This document shows, in pieces, positions 8,112-16,269 of a stretch of 64,000 bases of DNA (the first letter of the stretch is position 1; the number at the start of each line of letters is the position of its first letter). Both the position numbers and the translations under genes were made by a program. The notes under the pieces are model-generated. The model was not told where the DNA came from. It did no database searches and saw nothing but the letters and a program-made list of their open reading frames with translations. The DNA is from Marinovum sp048263515 (GTDB taxonomy: Bacteria > Pseudomonadota > Alphaproteobacteria > Rhodobacterales > Rhodobacteraceae): positions 42,784-106,783 of the forward strand of contig NZ_JBLXEC010000015.1 in assembly GCF_048263515.1 (NCBI RefSeq), given 5' to 3'.

Positions 8112-9623
8112 CTACTCCCCGCGCGGAAATCGCTGGTTCTCCTCGACCACGTTCAGGTCCATGTGGTTGCGCATGTAGCGCTCGGAGGCCTTCTGCAGCG
8201 GCTGGTGATCCCAGGGATAATAGGCACCGTTGCGCAGGGCCTCGTAGACCACATGTCGCCGCGCCTGGCTCTTGCGGACCTCGGCGTCGAACTGCTCGAG
8301 GTCCCAGCGCGCCGCCGCCTCCACCCGGAACCGCTCCAGCACCTCGGCGTGATCGGACCGCTCGGCCAGGTTGGTCATCTCCTGAGGGTCGTCCTCCAGG
8401 TTGAACAGCTGCTCGGGATCGAGCGCGCAATTGGTGTATTTCCACCGCCCCGCCCGCAGCGCTACCAGCGGCGAATAGGAGGCCTCGGCGGCATATTCCA
8501 TCGCCACCGGGCTCAGCCGCACCGCGCCGTTGCCCAGCGGCACCAGGCTCTCGCCGCTGGTCCAGGGCAGCACCTCGTCCATGCTGACTCCGGCCAGGTC
8601 ACAGAGCGTCGGGCAGACCTCGATGGTGCTCACCGGCGCCTCGACGAGCCCGGGCGCCATCTGCGGCGCCGAGATCATCAGCGGCACCCGGGCCGAACCT
8701 TCGAGGAAGGACATCTTGAACCACAGTCCCCGCTCGCCCAGCATGTCGCCGTGGTCCGAGACAAACAGGATGATCGCCTCCTGCCGCGTCGCCTCGAGCG
8801 CTTCCATCACCTCGCCGATCTTGTCGTCGAGATAGGAGATATTGGCGAAATAGGCCCGCCGCGCCCGGCGGATGTCATCGCGGCTGATGTCGAAACCGCG
8901 CCAGTCGTTGGCGTCGAAGATGCGCTGCGAATGCGGGTCGTGATCGGCATAGTCCAGCGCCGGCATCTCGGGCAGCAGGTGTTCGCAATCGGCATAGAGA
9001 TCCCAGTACTTGCGCCGCGCCACATACGGATCATGCGGGTGGGTGAAGCTCACGGTCAGGCACCAGGGCCGCGCATCATGGCCGCGCGCCATGTCATAGA
9101 CCTTGCGGGTGGCGTGATAGGCCACCTCGTCGTCGTACTCCATCTGGTTGGTGATCTTGGCCACGCCCGCCCCGGTGACGCTGCCCATGTTGTGATACCA
9201 CCAGTCGATGCGCTCGCCGGGCTTGCGGTAGTCCGGGGTCCAGCCGAAATCGGCCGGGTAGATGTCGGTGGTCAGCCGCTCCTCGAAGCCGTGCAGCTGG
9301 TCAGGCCCGACAAAATGCATCTTGCCTGACAGGCAGGTGTGATAGCCGGCGCGGCGCAGGTGATGGGCATAGGTCGGGATCGACGAGGCGAACTCGGCGG
9401 CATTGTCATAGACCCCGGTGCCCGACGGCAGCTGCCCCGACATGAAGCCCGCACGCCCCGGCGCACAGAGCGGCGAGGCAGTATAGGCGTTGGCAAAACA
9501 GGTCGAGCGCAGCGCCAGCTTCCGCAGGTTCGGGGTGTGCAGCCAGTCGGCAGGACCATCGGGAAAGAAGGTGCCGTTGAGTTGATCGACCATGAAGATC
9601 AGGATGTTTGGCGCGTCCGACAT
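8112..9623 (-). CDS. betC: choline-sulfatase
   Basis: 503-residue type I sulfatase predicted to hydrolyse choline-O-sulfate to choline and sulfate, feeding glycine-betaine synthesis or sulfur supply. CAPGR at residues 53-57 is the formylglycine site (Cys type, needs a formylglycine-generating enzyme encoded elsewhere). Metal-binding residues appear in MVDQLNG near the start and in VSDHGDMLGERGLW. The C-terminal region matches choline sulfatases rather than aryl sulfatases. I chose MSDAPNILIF at 9623 over an upstream start at 9695. No signal peptide is seen, so it is probably cytoplasmic. No betA/betB/betI or transporter is adjacent; it interrupts the acpS-lepB order usual in the group. Confidence 0.9.
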   Translation of the reverse strand: MSDAPNILIFMVDQLNGTFFPDGPADWLHTPNLRKLALRSTCFANAYTASPLCAPGRAGFMSGQLPSGTGVYDNAAEFASSIPTYAHHLRRAGYHTCLSGKMHFVGPDQLHGFEERLTTDIYPADFGWTPDYRKPGERIDWWYHNMGSVTGAGVAKITNQMEYDDEVAYHATRKVYDMARGHDARPWCLTVSFTHPHDPYVARRKYWDLYADCEHLLPEMPALDYADHDPHSQRIFDANDWRGFDISRDDIRRARRAYFANISYLDDKIGEVMEALEATRQEAIILFVSDHGDMLGERGLWFKMSFLEGSARVPLMISAPQMAPGLVEAPVSTIEVCPTLCDLAGVSMDEVLPWTSGESLVPLGNGAVRLSPVAMEYAAEASYSPLVALRAGRWKYTNCALDPEQLFNLEDDPQEMTNLAERSDHAEVLERFRVEAAARWDLEQFDAEVRKSQARRHVVYEALRNGAYYPWDHQPLQKASERYMRNHMDLNVVEENQRFPRGE

Positions 9624-9745
9624 GGAAATTCCTCGTGATTTGGCCGCAGCTTGGCAGGGCGCATGGCCCCGCGTAAAGCCCCCATCGCTTGACACCTTCG
9701 GCAGGGGACCGCATGTAGCCTGCGACAGACAACCCGGGGAGCCCC

Positions 9746-10585
9746 ATGTCCATGGCCGAGGAAAAGAAAGGCAATGCGATCGTCGAGACGGTCAAGACCA
9801 TTGTCTATGCATTGCTGATTGCGGGTGTCTTCCGCACGCTGTTCTTTCAGCCGTTCTGGATCCCCTCGGGCTCGATGAAGGACACGCTGCTGATCGGCGA
9901 CTTCCTCTTCGTGAACAAGATGGCCTACGGCTATTCCTATGCCTCCTGCCCGTCGATCATCGTGCCGCGTTTCGGCATCGATCTGGATGCCACGGATTTC
10001 TGCGGCTGGGCGGATGGCGACAATGACCGGCTGTTTGGCTCAGAGCCCGAGCGCGGCGATGTCGCGGTGTTCCGGCATCCGGTGACCGGCCGCGACTTCA
10101 TCAAGCGCGTGGTGGGCCTGCCGGGTGAGAAGATCCAGGTCAAGGCGGGCGTGCTGCACATCAACGGCACCCCGGTCGAGCTGGAAGAGGATGGCCTGTT
10201 CGAAGAGGTCGCCGGTCCGCAGGGGCCGCAGCGGCTCAGCCCGCGCTGCTCGAACGCGCCGGTGGGCGAAGGCGCGATGTGCCAGAAGCAGAAGTACATC
10301 GAAACCCTGCCCGAAGGCACCCGCCATTCGATCCTCGATATCGGCCGGCAGTCGTCGGACAACACGCCGGTCTTTACCGTGCCCGAGGGGCATTACTTCA
10401 TGATGGGCGACAACCGCGACAATTCCACCGACTCGCGCTTTCCGCAGCAGGTCGGCGGCGTCGGCATGGTGCCCTTCGAAAACCTCGTCGGCCGGGCAGA
10501 TCGGGTGATGTTCTCCTCCGGTGGCAGCTCGATGCTGTACTTCTGGACCTGGCGGGGTGATCGCTTCTTCAAGAGGATCGAGTGA
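9746..10585 (+). CDS. lepB: signal peptidase I
   Basis: 279-residue membrane-bound Ser/Lys protease that removes signal peptides from exported proteins. One N-terminal transmembrane helix (about residues 15-35) is followed by PSGSMKDTL with the catalytic serine at about residue 43 and RDFIKRVVGLPGE with the general-base lysine at about 120. GDNRDNSTDSR is the conserved C-terminal signature. Starts at 9746 or 9752 (MAEEKK) are both possible. The stop overlaps rnc by GTGA. Confidence 0.96.
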   Translation: MSMAEEKKGNAIVETVKTIVYALLIAGVFRTLFFQPFWIPSGSMKDTLLIGDFLFVNKMAYGYSYASCPSIIVPRFGIDLDATDFCGWADGDNDRLFGSEPERGDVAVFRHPVTGRDFIKRVVGLPGEKIQVKAGVLHINGTPVELEEDGLFEEVAGPQGPQRLSPRCSNAPVGEGAMCQKQKYIETLPEGTRHSILDIGRQSSDNTPVFTVPEGHYFMMGDNRDNSTDSRFPQQVGGVGMVPFENLVGRADRVMFSSGGSSMLYFWTWRGDRFFKRIE

Positions 10586-11265
10586 AGCTCTCGGCGGAAC
10601 TGAAGGCGCTGCAGGCGCGGGTGGGGTATGAATTCTCCGACCCGCGTCATCTGGTGCGCGCGGTGACCCATGCCTCGATGTCGACGCCGACGCGCAGCGA
10701 CAACCAGCGGCTCGAATTCCTCGGCGATCGGGTGCTGGGCCTCGTGATGGCCGAAGCGCTGCTGGCCGCAGACACCCGCGCCACCGAGGGTCAGCTGGCG
10801 CCGCGCTTCAATGCACTGGTGCGCAAGGAGACCTGCGCCGACGTGGCCCGCCAGATCGATCTGGGCGCGGCGATGAAGCTCGGCCGGTCGGAGATGCTCT
10901 CTGGCGGCCGGCGCAAGATGGCGCTGCTGGGGGATGCGATGGAGGCCGTGATCGCTGCCGTCTACCTCGATGGCGGCTTCGACGCGGCCAAGGCGCTGGT
11001 GCTGCGGCTCTGGGGCAAGCGCATCGACAAGGTCGAGGATGACGCCCGCGACGCCAAGACCAGCCTGCAGGAATGGGCCCAGGCCCGTGGCCAGAAGCCG
11101 CCGGTCTACGACCAGATCAGCCGCTCTGGGCCGGACCATGCGCCGGTCTTTGTCATCGAGGTGCGGCTCGACAGTGGCCAGAACGCGCGCGCCGAGGCCG
11201 GCTCGAAGCGCCAGGCCGAACATGCCGCCGCCAAGGCGCTGCTCGACAGCCTGACTGAGGGCTGA
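10582..11265 (+). CDS. rnc: ribonuclease III
   Basis: 227-residue double-strand-specific endoribonuclease for rRNA processing and mRNA turnover. The catalytic signature NQRLEFLGDRVLG lies around residues 41-53; the C-terminal dsRNA-binding domain includes KTSLQEWAQARG and the AEAGSKRQAEHAAAKALL helix. The start is GTG 10582, inside the lepB stop. The lepB-rnc-era order is classical; here rnc and era are separated by one opposite-strand gene. Confidence 0.96.
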   Translation: MKLSAELKALQARVGYEFSDPRHLVRAVTHASMSTPTRSDNQRLEFLGDRVLGLVMAEALLAADTRATEGQLAPRFNALVRKETCADVARQIDLGAAMKLGRSEMLSGGRRKMALLGDAMEAVIAAVYLDGGFDAAKALVLRLWGKRIDKVEDDARDAKTSLQEWAQARGQKPPVYDQISRSGPDHAPVFVIEVRLDSGQNARAEAGSKRQAEHAAAKALLDSLTEG

Positions 11266-11266
11266 C

Positions 11267-11290
11267 CGGGGCCTGCGCTGGCAGGCCCCG
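11267..11290. terminator. hairpin after rnc, possible bidirectional terminator
   Basis: Perfect 10-bp arms CGGGGCCTGC / GCAGGCCCCG with a GCTG loop, between the convergent rnc and 11307-11960 genes. No T-tract follows on either strand, so it is only a probable terminator or 3'-end stabiliser. Confidence 0.5.
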
Positions 11291-11306
11291 ACGATCCGGG
11301 TGCGCT

Positions 11307-11960
11307 CTAGAAAAAGGACAGCACGTGGGCGATCGCCCCCGAGGTATTGACCGCCAGCGTCAGGCTGAAGGCCAGCGCCGCGGTGGCAATCTTCTGCCGC
11401 GGTTCCAGCTGGCCGAGCTCGCGGCGCAGGTTGCGGGTCTCCTCCTGCGGGATCGGTTCGCACATCAGCCGCCGCACCAGTGTCTCGTGCCGCCATTGCG
11501 CATCGGCGCCGGTCAGCCGCGCCGTGCCGGTCCTGCGGGCGCGGCGCTGGAGGTCGCTGCGCGTGGCCGAACCGGGCTGGCCGGGCCGCGCCGGCGGACG
11601 GGCCAGCGCATCGAGAAAGGTGATCCGGTCGAGCACGGTGCCGGCATCGAGCCAGGCGATCTCGGCCACCGGATGGCGCGCCACCAGCGCCTGTGTCAGC
11701 CGCGCCAGTTCCAGCTCAGCCGTCTCGGCGTCGGCGGCCGTGACCGTGAGCGCAAAACTGCGCGTTCTACCCCGGCCGGTGGCCTCGAGCGTCACCGCAG
11801 AGGGGGGCGTGCCCGGACGGCAGAACCTTTCGATATCCATCCGCATCCGGGCTTCGGTGAGGTCGGGACGTTTGTCCGCCCCGACAGGCAGGCGCAGCCG
11901 CGCGGTGCGTGAGACCAGCGCCTGTTGTGACTTCGGGATTGTTTCGATGTGAGTGATCAT
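11307..11960 (-). CDS. uncharacterised protein with C-terminal membrane anchor
   Basis: 217 residues, no family recognised. The N-terminal half is soluble-looking, with mixed strands and helices (TVTAADAETAELELARLTQALVA). The middle is Arg/Pro-rich. A polar helix (LRRELGQLEPRQK) leads to a single hydrophobic segment at the very C-terminus (ATAALAFSLTLAVNTSGAIA), so it may be tail-anchored with the bulk in the cytoplasm. A good promoter with a TATAAT -10 lies upstream. Its place between rnc and era is not functionally informative. Confidence 0.7.
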   Translation of the reverse strand: MITHIETIPKSQQALVSRTARLRLPVGADKRPDLTEARMRMDIERFCRPGTPPSAVTLEATGRGRTRSFALTVTAADAETAELELARLTQALVARHPVAEIAWLDAGTVLDRITFLDALARPPARPGQPGSATRSDLQRRARRTGTARLTGADAQWRHETLVRRLMCEPIPQEETRNLRRELGQLEPRQKIATAALAFSLTLAVNTSGAIAHVLSFF

Positions 11961-11979
11961 TCGGCGAACCTAGGCAGCG

Positions 11980-12000
11980 ATTCGGGCCCAAATTCGGGCC
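11980..12000. promoter_or_regulatory. direct-repeat operator candidate
   Basis: Two identical 9-bp units ATTCGGGCC at 11980-11988 and 11992-12000 with a 12-bp period, just downstream of the minus-strand -10 box and so about where transcription of 11307-11960 would begin. Spacing near one helical turn suggests a protein-binding site. Confidence 0.4.
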
Positions 12001-12001
12001 A

Positions 12002-12031
12002 ATTATAGCAAGAGCGCCTGATTGTTGCGAA
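12002..12031 (-). promoter_or_regulatory. sigma-70-type promoter for the uncharacterised gene
   Basis: On the minus strand TTCGCA (12031-12026), an 18-bp spacer and a perfect TATAAT (12007-12002), about 40 nt before the ATG at 11960. Confidence 0.5.
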
Positions 12032-12198
12032 AGTTGTGGGCAATTTCGCCATAGTGCGCGTCAGATCGTGAACAATGATTTTTCGGCAGGCCCGTGTCGC
12101 GACCCCCGGGGCAGTCTGGCCGGGGGGCGGTTTCACCTCTGGTTTTAAGGGCGGATCTGCGTTACTCGCAGTGGATTGTTGACAGGAAACCTGACCCC

Positions 12199-13107
12199 AT
12201 GACCACACGCGCCGGATTCGTCGCCCTGATCGGAGAGCCCAACGCGGGCAAATCGACCCTCACCAACCGCATGGTGGGGGCCAAGGTGTCGATCGTGACC
12301 CACAAGGTGCAGACCACCCGCGCCCGCATCCGCGGCGTGGCGATCGAGGGCGACAGCCAGATCGTCTTTGTCGACACGCCGGGCCTCTTCACACCGCGCC
12401 GCCGGCTTGACCGGGCAATGGTCGCCGCGGCCTGGAGCGGGGCGGCAGATGCCGATATCGTCGTGCTGCTGGTCGAGGCGCATCGCGGCGTGACCGCCGG
12501 CGTCGAGAGCATCCTCGAAGGGCTGGAAGACATCGGCAAGGGCCGCCGGGTGGCGCTGGCGATCAACAAGATCGACCGGGTGAAATCCGACGTGCTGCTG
12601 GCCCTGACCGAGGATCTGAACGCGCGCTTTGCCTTTGAAGAGACCTTCATGATCTCGGCCGAAAAGGGCTATGGCTGCGACGATCTGAAGAAATGGCTGG
12701 CCGAGCAACTGCCCGAAGAGCCTTGGCTCTATCCCGAGGACCAGATTGCCGATCTGCCGCTCAGGATGATCGCCGCCGAGATGACCCGCGAGAAGCTGAC
12801 CCTGCGGCTGCACCAGGAGCTGCCCTACCAGCTGACCGTCGAGACCGAGAACTGGGAAGAGCGCAAGGACGGCACCGCGCGCATCGACCAGGTGGTCTAT
12901 GTGGCGCGCGACGGCCACAAGGGCATTGTGCTGGGCAACAAGGGCGAGTCGATCAAGGCGATCTCCAAGGCCGCACGCGAAGAGCTGGAAGAATTCCTCG
13001 GCCGCCGGGTGCACCTGTTCCTGCAGGTCAAGGTGCGCGAGAAATGGCTGGAAGAGGCCGCGCGTTATTCCGAGATGGGTCTCGATTTCCGCGACGGCAA
13101 TGGCTGA
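12199..13107 (+). CDS. era: GTPase Era
   Basis: 302-residue ribosome-assembly GTPase that binds the 3' end of 16S rRNA. G1 GEPNAGKST (about residues 12-20), G3 DTPG and G4 NKID are present, followed by a KH domain (GHKGIVLGNKGESIKAI). I use ATG 12199 (MTTRAGFVALIG); an earlier in-frame start adds a non-homologous leader. A strong hairpin follows the stop. Confidence 0.97.
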   Translation: MTTRAGFVALIGEPNAGKSTLTNRMVGAKVSIVTHKVQTTRARIRGVAIEGDSQIVFVDTPGLFTPRRRLDRAMVAAAWSGAADADIVVLLVEAHRGVTAGVESILEGLEDIGKGRRVALAINKIDRVKSDVLLALTEDLNARFAFEETFMISAEKGYGCDDLKKWLAEQLPEEPWLYPEDQIADLPLRMIAAEMTREKLTLRLHQELPYQLTVETENWEERKDGTARIDQVVYVARDGHKGIVLGNKGESIKAISKAAREELEEFLGRRVHLFLQVKVREKWLEEAARYSEMGLDFRDGNG

Positions 13108-13114
13108 AAAAGGC

Positions 13115-13149
13115 GTCGGGGCTCCGGTAGATCCGACCGGAGCCCCGAC
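13115..13149 (+). terminator. long hairpin after era
   Basis: 13-bp perfect arms GTCGGGGCTCCGG / CCGGAGCCCCGAC, 8 bp after the era stop. No downstream T-run on the plus strand, but an A-run precedes it, so it would look like an intrinsic terminator to a minus-strand transcript. Most likely the era 3' end. Confidence 0.55.
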
Positions 13150-13366
13150 AGGTGCCGGCGCCTCTGGGGAGAGAGCGACACGCCGGCGCGCCACGAGACA
13201 GACAGGGGCGGCGGGGACAGACACCCGGTTCCAGTATGCGCCCCGGCCTGCGACGGGCGGGACCCTGCTGAACGCCCGCTCGCGGCTGAGGGAACGTGAC
13301 TGTGTCTCTGATGTAGATCGCCGGGCGAGGTAATCAAATGACAAAATCGGTCAAGGTGTTCCTGTC
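13150..13366. other. intergenic stretch before DUF1491 gene
   Basis: About 217 bp between the era hairpin and ATG 13367. It holds GC-rich short palindromes (GGTGCCGGCGCC) but no convincing gene. No clear promoter was identified. Confidence 0.5.
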
Positions 13367-13690
13367 ATGCGGTTGACGGCAGATTTCTGGGTGGCGGCCT
13401 ATATCGCGCGGCTCAGACAGGCGGATATCCCGGCCTTCGTGGTGGCGCATGGCGACGACACCTCGGGCATGGTGATGGTCAAGCTCAACACGCTGGACGG
13501 CGAGGCGCGGCTTTATCACCGGATGCACGACCTGATGGCCGACGAAACTCGCTGGCAGGAGATGCAGGCCGGCCCCGAGGCCGAGGTCGACGCGGCTCTG
13601 GCGCGGCAGCGGGCGATGGACCCCGACCTCTGGGTGATCGAGGTCGAGGACCGCGCCGGGCGCCACCTGCTGGACAGCGGCGGGCTTTGA
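13367..13690 (+). CDS. DUF1491 family protein
   Basis: 107-residue cytoplasmic protein. MRLTADFWVAAYIARLRQ, the IPAFVVAHGD segment, the DLWVIEVEDRAGRHLL tail and the length match DUF1491, a family found mainly in Alphaproteobacteria. Function unknown. It sits immediately before recO (16 bp to the chosen recO start) as in many Rhodobacterales, so the two are probably co-transcribed. Confidence 0.85.
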   Translation: MRLTADFWVAAYIARLRQADIPAFVVAHGDDTSGMVMVKLNTLDGEARLYHRMHDLMADETRWQEMQAGPEAEVDAALARQRAMDPDLWVIEVEDRAGRHLLDSGGL

Positions 13691-13706
13691 GGCCAGCGTG
13701 GCCGGC

Positions 13707-14423
13707 ATGGATTGGCGCGACACCGGCATACTTCTGAGTATCAGGCATCATGGCGAGACCTCGGCCATCGTCGAGGCCTTCACCCCCGAACACGGCCGCC
13801 ACGCCGGCGTGGTGCGCGGCGCCACCAGCCGCAAGCTGGGCCCCGTGCTGCAGCCCGGCGCGCAGCTCGACCTGCATTGGCGGGCGCGGCTGGAAGAGCA
13901 TCTGGGCGCCTTCACGGTGGAACTGCAGCGGTCTCGCGCGGTGCAGGCGATGGGCAGCCGGCTGGCGCTTTCCGGGCTGAACGCGGTCTGCGCGCTGCTG
14001 TCCTTCTGCCTGCCCGAGCGGGAACCCCATGGCGCGCTCTACCTGCGCAGCGAGCAGCTGCTCGACTTGCTGGGGCAGGACGATCTCTGGCCGCTGGCCT
14101 ATCTGCGCTGGGAAATGGCGCTGCTGGAGGAACTGGGCTACGGCCTCGACCTCTCGGCCTGCGCGGTGACGGGCGCCAGCGAGGGGCTGGCCTATATCTC
14201 GCCGAAATCCGGCCGCGCGGTCTCTGTCGCGGGCGCCGGGGACTGGGCCGACCGGCTGCTGCCCCTGCCCGAGGTGATGCTGGGCCGCGGACCGGCCGAG
14301 ACCGCCGAAATTGCCGCCGGGCTGCGGGTTACCGGCTATTTCCTGTCGGAGAAACTGGCGCCCGCGCTGGGGCATCGGCCCCTGCCCGAGGCACGCGGGC
14401 GGTTTGTCGAGCGGCTGCGCTAG
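13707..14423 (+). CDS. recO: DNA repair protein RecO
   Basis: 238-residue recombination mediator that, with RecR, helps load RecA on SSB-coated gaps. The N-terminal OB-fold begins MDWRDTGILLSIRHHGETSA, and the GRHAGVVRGATSRKLGPVLQPG stretch is typical. The helical C-terminal domain lacks an obvious zinc cluster, as in many alphaproteobacterial RecO. I prefer ATG 13707, where homology starts; GTG 13698 in the same frame would add three residues. Confidence 0.92.
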   Translation: MDWRDTGILLSIRHHGETSAIVEAFTPEHGRHAGVVRGATSRKLGPVLQPGAQLDLHWRARLEEHLGAFTVELQRSRAVQAMGSRLALSGLNAVCALLSFCLPEREPHGALYLRSEQLLDLLGQDDLWPLAYLRWEMALLEELGYGLDLSACAVTGASEGLAYISPKSGRAVSVAGAGDWADRLLPLPEVMLGRGPAETAEIAAGLRVTGYFLSEKLAPALGHRPLPEARGRFVERLR

Positions 14424-14474
14424 GGATTTTCACGGGCCGCCTGCGGCGGGCAGGTTTTTGGGAGATTGGGCGGG

Positions 14475-14684
14475 TGTGAGCCCTTTGAGGTCCGGGGGTT
14501 GCGTGGGGTCGGAGGGAGGTGCGGCGTATTTTGGAAAGAGAAGAAGATCAGGTCTGGCGTGGCGGGCGAAGACGGGCGTTTCGCGGTTGGAGTCGTTGCG
14601 CATGTGCCTCCTGAGGCCCGGGGGTGGTGCGGGGTCAGGGGGCGGTGCGGCGTATTCGGGAAAGAGAAGAAGGTCAGTTCTGGC
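14475..14684. repeat. imperfect tandem duplication between recO and META genes
   Basis: Two units of about 80-85 bp (about 14475-14562 and 14604-14684). Each contains GAGGYCCGGGGG, a G-rich stretch and GTGCGGCGTATT followed by GGAAAGAGAAGAAG. The second unit ends inside the last codons of the META gene. A reverse-complement match to the GAAAGAGAAGAA core recurs at 37398-37420. Confidence 0.75.
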
Positions 14685-15069
14685 GGGGGGTGCTGATGAA
14701 GACCATTTCGCGGCCAGCCTCGTTGCGCAGGGTCAGGCGGGTGCCGTCGATTTCCGACAGGGTCATGTCGCGCAGGGCGGTGATGAAGGCGGCTTCCTGC
14801 TCGAAATGCAGGCACATGCGCTGGGTGAGGGCGAGGCTTTCGGCATTGAACCCGGGCATCGGGCGGGTCTGCACGCCGAAGAAGCGGTTGCAGGGCGTGC
14901 TGCCGGCGATCTGGGCGGGCGCCGGGAAGCTGAGCGTGGCGCTGGCCTCGAAGGGGGCGCCGTCGATGCTCTGGAGTTTCCAGAGGATGTCGGTGTCTTG
15001 CGCACCGCTCAGCGTCGCTGAGAGGCTGGCAAAGGCGGATGTGGCCGCGGCGAGGAGTGTCTGTGTCAT
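14674..15069 (-). CDS. META domain protein (HslJ-like), copy 1
   Basis: 131 residues with a probable signal peptide (MTQTLLAAATSAFASLSATL) and one META/DUF306 domain: WKLQSIDGAPFEA, PCNRFFGVQ, a CLHFEQEAAFITALRDM helix and a final LTLRNEAGREMVF strand. The family includes HslJ, an envelope protein linked to novobiocin resistance and heat shock; the biochemical role is unsettled. A second META gene follows upstream in the same direction with a similar core, so the pair looks like a tandem duplication. Confidence 0.82.
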   Translation of the reverse strand: MTQTLLAAATSAFASLSATLSGAQDTDILWKLQSIDGAPFEASATLSFPAPAQIAGSTPCNRFFGVQTRPMPGFNAESLALTQRMCLHFEQEAAFITALRDMTLSEIDGTRLTLRNEAGREMVFISTPRQN

Positions 15070-15121
15070 GCGCTCAATCTAACCGCCCGGGCGCGGAGCA
15101 ACAGCCCGGTAACAGGCTTTG

Positions 15122-15517
15122 TCATTCCGGCACGGCGGAAAACACCATCTCGCCGCCCTCGTCGTTCGACAGGATCAGCGTGTCGCCCTGAACCTCGGCC
15201 AGGGTCATGGCGCCCAGTGCGGCGAGATAGGCCTGTTCTGCCCCCAGATCGGGGCAGGCGCGGCGGGTGCTGCGCAGCGGGCCGGTGCCGAACCAGGGAT
15301 AGGGTTTTGTCTGGCTGCCGGAGAAGCTGTTGCAGGGGCCGCGGCCGGTGATCTGCCCCTCGGCCGGAAAGGCGAGCGTCGCCTCGGCGGCAAACAGCCG
15401 GCCGTCGAGGCTCTGCAGTTGCCAGGTGACATCACCGGCGCCATAGGCGGCAAGCGTTTCATCGCTGTCGCAGGTCGACAACAGGGTGGCGGCGATCAGG
15501 GGCAGGGCTAGTTTCAT
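15122..15517 (-). CDS. META domain protein (HslJ-like), copy 2
   Basis: 131 residues; the N-terminus MKLALPLIAATLLSTCDSDE looks like a lipoprotein signal with a non-ideal lipobox (LSTC). The META core is visible: WQLQSLDGRLFAAEATLAF, PCNSFSGSQTKPYP, RACPDLGAEQAYLAALGAM and LILSNDEGGEMVF. Same length and layout as its downstream neighbour with clearly diverged sequence, suggesting an old duplication. Likely periplasmic or membrane-tethered. Confidence 0.82.
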   Translation of the reverse strand: MKLALPLIAATLLSTCDSDETLAAYGAGDVTWQLQSLDGRLFAAEATLAFPAEGQITGRGPCNSFSGSQTKPYPWFGTGPLRSTRRACPDLGAEQAYLAALGAMTLAEVQGDTLILSNDEGGEMVFSAVPE

Positions 15518-15603
15518 CCTTCTGACATAGGCGACAGGCGCGGAAATGAAATATCCCGCAAGCTCTCTTCACTGTCAGCCCCTTGAGAGATAGAAGCGAA
15601 CAC

Positions 15604-16269
15604 ATGCGTTGGACCCTGCCAAATATCCTCACCGTGCTGCGGCTTGCCGCGGCTCCTGCCGTGCCGCTGATGTTCCTCTACTGGGCCCGGCCCTATGCGG
15701 ATATCGCGGCGCTGGTGCTGTTTCTCACCGCGGCCGTGACCGACTGGTTCGACGGCTACCTGGCGCGGGCCTGGAAGCAGGAGACCAAGATCGGCACCAT
15801 GCTCGACCCGATCGCCGACAAGGCGATGGTGGTGATCGCGCTGATGGTGATCGCGGCCTATTCGTCCTATTCACCCTGGCTGGTGCTGCCGGCGACGGTG
15901 ATCCTGTTCCGCGAGGTCTTTGTCTCGGGGCTGCGGGAATTCCTCGGCGACGTGGCGGGCACGCTCAAGGTGACCAAGCTGGCGAAATGGAAGACAACCC
16001 TGCAGATGGTCGCGATTGCGGTGCTGTTCAGCCAGGGTATCTTTGAGCATTATTTCGGCATGTGGTCTTATGGCATGGACCAGCAGATGGTGGTCGACAT
16101 CCTCGAGCGGCGCGAAAGCGACGAGATGGGGCTGACCTGGATCTACAGCGGCATGTTCTGGTCGGGCTACATCGGGCTGGTGCTGCTCTGGGTGGCGGCT
16201 GCTCTGACGCTGATCACCGGCTTTGACTACTTCCGCAAGGCGCTGCCGCATCTGAAGGAGGAAGGCTGA
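15604..16269 (+). CDS. pgsA: CDP-diacylglycerol--glycerol-3-phosphate 3-phosphatidyltransferase
   Basis: 221-residue membrane enzyme making phosphatidylglycerol phosphate. The CDP-alcohol phosphotransferase signature is complete (DWFDGYLARAWKQ...GTMLDPIADK). Several hydrophobic helices follow. The start MRWTLPNILTVLRLAAAPAV (15604) matches the family; a start at 15583 would add seven residues. The stop overlaps moaD (TGATG), so lipid and molybdenum-cofactor genes are translationally coupled, an arrangement seen in other Rhodobacterales. Confidence 0.95.
   Translation: MRWTLPNILTVLRLAAAPAVPLMFLYWARPYADIAALVLFLTAAVTDWFDGYLARAWKQETKIGTMLDPIADKAMVVIALMVIAAYSSYSPWLVLPATVILFREVFVSGLREFLGDVAGTLKVTKLAKWKTTLQMVAIAVLFSQGIFEHYFGMWSYGMDQQMVVDILERRESDEMGLTWIYSGMFWSGYIGLVLLWVAAALTLITGFDYFRKALPHLKEEG

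Noticed and set aside
8112..9623. Full betaine operon
   Set aside because: Only betC is present; no dehydrogenases, regulator or choline transporter within reach.
14420..14815. Minus-strand frame with two FFSF-containing peptide repeats
   Set aside because: The peptide repeat only reflects the DNA tandem duplication and overlaps the META gene in another frame.
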